A stretch of 8,200 bases of DNA from Bacteroidales bacterium (GTDB lineage Bacteria; Bacteroidota; Bacteroidia; Bacteroidales; UBA3824). Location: positions 1-8,200 of the forward strand of contig JAEEXW010000109.1 of the NCBI GenBank assembly GCA_016287995.1, read 5' to 3'. The notes beneath the pieces were generated by a model. That model saw nothing but the letters and a program-made list of their open reading frames with translations, did not search any database and was not told the DNA's origin. Positions 7,082-8,200 of the stretch are shown piece by piece (position 1 is the stretch's first letter; each line of letters begins with the position of its first letter). The translations under genes were made by a program, and so were the position numbers.

Positions 7082-8002
7082 ATGTCGAAATATCTTGACC
7101 CGAAAGCGGATTTAACGTTCAAAAAAGTCTTTGGCGAGCATCCAAACCTTGTTTTAAGCCTTTTGAACGCTCTTTTGCCGTTGCCGAAAGGCATGGAAAT
7201 AAAAACCGTTGAATACCTTTCGCCGGAAAACGTTCCCGAAAATCCCGGCAAAAAATATTCTATTGTTGACGTTTATTGCACCGACAATTACGGCAGACAT
7301 TTCATCGTAGAAATGCAGTCGTATTGGAATACGGAATTTTTTTCGAGGACTTTATTCAACGCGGCTTCAATGTATACCAAGCAGTTAAACAAGGGAAAAT
7401 CATTCGGTGAGTTGAAAGACGTTTACGCTTTGTGTCTTGTTAACGATATAAAAGCATTTCCTGAATACGGCGAGGAGTACATTCAAGAGTATTATATAAC
7501 GAACAAAAATCATACTTCTGACATACGTACTGATTTGTCGATGGTTTTTATTATTTTGCCGAATTTTAATCCGCAAAAACGCGCTGAAAAATTTATGCAC
7601 AATCTTTGGTTAAAATTTCTGACGGAAATTGACGAAAACACCGACGATGCTGACCCCGAACTTTTGGCAAACGAAGAAACTTTTGAGGCGTTGGAAATAG
7701 TTAGACGTTCAGCGTTTACTGACGGTGAGATGTTAGCATACAGACAGTATTGGCTTGACATCAGCACTGAAAAATCCTCGCTTGAAAGAGAGAGAATGGA
7801 AGGTCGCGCAGAAGGCCGTGCGGAAGGCGAAAAAATCGGTATGGAAAAAGGTCGTGCGGAAGGCCGCGAAGAAGGTCGTGCGGAAGGCCGTGCTGACGCT
7901 ATGCGCGAAATAGCCCGTACAATGAAACAACACGGCGACGATATTAATTATATCGCTGCTGTAACTGGTCTTTCTCCTGACGAAATTAAAACTTTACTTT
8001 AA
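7082..8002 (+). CDS. Rpn-family recombination-promoting nuclease / putative transposase (PDDEXK_2)
   Basis: This complete 306-residue protein belongs to the PD-(D/E)XK family annotated as Rpn or transposase_31-like (PF12784 type). E. coli Rpn proteins are DNA endonucleases linked to RecA-independent recombination and to anti-phage toxicity. The N-terminal motif DPKADLTFKKVFG (6-18) is typical. The nuclease core shows Asp63 in SIVDVYCTD and the Glu77-x-Gln79 of IVEMQ, the family's form of the catalytic E-x-K. SRTLFNAASMYTKQL (88-102) and the strand LKDVYALCLVND (111-122) follow. A charged tail at about 231-272 carries GRAEGR/GREEGR repeats, then a helical end with IAAVTGLSPDEIKTLL (291-306). 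The ATG is preceded by its own promoter at 7019-7049. Such genes occur in many copies in Bacteroidales genomes; no terminal inverted repeats mark this one as a mobile element. Confidence 0.93.
   Translation: MSKYLDPKADLTFKKVFGEHPNLVLSLLNALLPLPKGMEIKTVEYLSPENVPENPGKKYSIVDVYCTDNYGRHFIVEMQSYWNTEFFSRTLFNAASMYTKQLNKGKSFGELKDVYALCLVNDIKAFPEYGEEYIQEYYITNKNHTSDIRTDLSMVFIILPNFNPQKRAEKFMHNLWLKFLTEIDENTDDADPELLANEETFEALEIVRRSAFTDGEMLAYRQYWLDISTEKSSLERERMEGRAEGRAEGEKIGMEKGRAEGREEGRAEGRADAMREIARTMKQHGDDINYIAAVTGLSPDEIKTLL
7796..7897 (+). repeat. In-frame imperfect repeats encoding the GRAEGR tail of the Rpn-like nuclease
   Basis: The coding sequence here is built from related short units. The best pair is a 19-bp perfect direct repeat, AAGGTCGTGCGGAAGGCCG, at 7848-7866 and 7872-7890. 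The offset of 24 bp equals eight codons, so gain or loss of a unit would keep the frame. A third, diverged unit lies at about 7811-7828. The repeats encode the charged segment at about residues 239-272. Confidence 0.85.
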
Positions 8003-8102
8003 CTTAACCTTTGAAATTTGTCAAATAACATTTTTTAATATTTCTTTGCAATTGTTAAACGAAACGACTTAAACAAATTTTATGTAAATTTATGATGAAA
8101 AA
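8003..8102. other. AT-rich intergenic stretch downstream of the nuclease gene
   Basis: No convincing rho-independent terminator follows the TAA at 8000-8002. There is a weak 4-bp TTTG/CAAA pairing near 8010-8025, followed by a T-run near 8030. No perfect TAnnTTTG box was found on the plus strand until 8127. Nothing else is recognised here apart from the candidate start codons at 8092 and 8095. Confidence 0.5.
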
Positions 8103-8200
8103 TTTGCAAAACTCAATAAAATTCCGTATCTTTGATACGCAACGCAACGCAACGCAACGCAACGCAACGCAACGCAACGCAACGCAACGCAACGCAACGC
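8092..8200 (+). CDS. Candidate open reading frame running into the pentanucleotide array (3' end outside window)
   Basis: From ATG at 8092 (or the next codon, ATG at 8095) the frame is open to the window edge, at least 36 codons. It reads MMKNLQNSIKFRIFD and then repeats of TQRNA encoded by the AACGC array. I recognise no family. Because 5 is not a multiple of 3, every frame of the array is open and encodes the same circular pentapeptide, so openness there is no evidence of coding; the real support is only the 15 codons before it. The frame also contains a consensus -7 box at 8127-8134, which offers a competing reading of the region as a promoter. No consensus promoter was found upstream of 8092. 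Confidence 0.3.
   Translation, partial: MMKNLQNSIKFRIFDTQRNATQRNATQRNATQRNAT
8103..8134 (+). promoter_or_regulatory. Candidate promoter abutting the pentanucleotide array
   Basis: TTTG at 8103-8106, a 20-bp spacer and TATCTTTG at 8127-8134 fit the Bacteroidota consensus as well as the promoters of the recognised genes. Transcription would start around 8140, so the AACGC array would form the beginning of the transcript. Any gene served lies to the right of the window. Confidence 0.5.
8125..8139. repeat. Perfect 15-nt hairpin at the array boundary
   Basis: CGTATC (8125-8130), TTT loop (8131-8133) and GATACG (8134-8139) form a 6-bp perfect stem. It contains the whole -7 box and overlaps the first bases of the array. 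It has no following T-run on the plus strand, so it does not look like a terminator. Confidence 0.6.
8137..8200. repeat. Pentanucleotide tandem repeat (AACGC)n, at least 12 perfect units
   Basis: A partial unit ACGC at 8137-8140 is followed by twelve identical AACGC units (8141-8200), and the array continues past the window edge. There is no mismatch in 64 bp, and base composition jumps from AT-rich to 60% G+C with no T on the plus strand. Perfect simple-sequence arrays of this unit length are prone to slipped-strand change in copy number. It is not a CRISPR array: there are no spacers and the unit is only 5 bp. Confidence 0.97.

Noticed and set aside
7082..8002. Rpn-like gene as part of a complete insertion sequence
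   Set aside because: No terminal inverted repeats or target-site duplication could be found around the gene, and the gene has its own ordinary promoter; the 'transposase' label is only a family name.
8137..8200. CRISPR array or origin iterons
   Set aside because: Units are 5 bp, contiguous and without spacers; iterons and CRISPR repeats are much longer. It is a simple-sequence repeat.

Overview
The window looks like chromosome from a member of Bacteroidota, probably Bacteroidales. The evidence is the set of promoters of the form TTG/TTTG, then 19-21 bp, then TAnnTTTG (the known Bacteroidota sigma consensus); AT-rich leaders without clear Shine-Dalgarno sequences; the long form of the LptF/LptG-type permease next to ribBA; a hemolysin-like acyltransferase pair resembling the glycine-lipid enzymes GlsB/GlsA; and a PDDEXK_2 (Rpn) nuclease with a GRAEGRAEG-type tail. 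A methyl-accepting chemotaxis protein is less typical of gut Bacteroides and suggests another lineage of the order.

Layout. Positions 1-6949 are entirely on the minus strand. Read in the direction of transcription they run: glsA-like O-acyltransferase (6949-6125, TTG start), glsB-like N-acyltransferase (6122-5187), LptF/LptG family permease (5190-3535), ribBA (3511-2312), then a chemotaxis receptor (2235-307) and the start of a second membrane sensor (284 to beyond position 1). The first four genes are packed tightly (2-nt gap, 4-nt ATGA overlap, 23-nt gap) and form one probable operon driven by a promoter at 6979-7010. The receptor has its own good promoter at 2259-2290, and the second sensor follows 22 nt after it.

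On the plus strand, 7082-8002 encodes a complete Rpn-family PD-(D/E)XK nuclease with its own promoter. That promoter is back to back with the glsA promoter, and the two -33 elements are 8 bp apart. The last 200 bases are AT-rich and end in a perfect pentanucleotide array (AACGC, at least 12 units) that runs off the window. The array starts right at a 15-nt perfect hairpin containing a consensus -7 box, and an open frame beginning at 8092 or 8095 runs into it.

How the genes fit together: the minus-strand operon is mainly envelope biogenesis (acylated amino-acid lipid synthesis and LPS export) with riboflavin synthesis at its end, followed by a sensory module. The plus-strand side is the variable part: an Rpn nuclease with in-frame repeats and a possible internal start, followed by a simple-sequence array that could act as a slippage-prone switch. 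No tRNA, rRNA, CRISPR array or insertion sequence was found. No gene-free stretch exceeds 300 bases inside the window.
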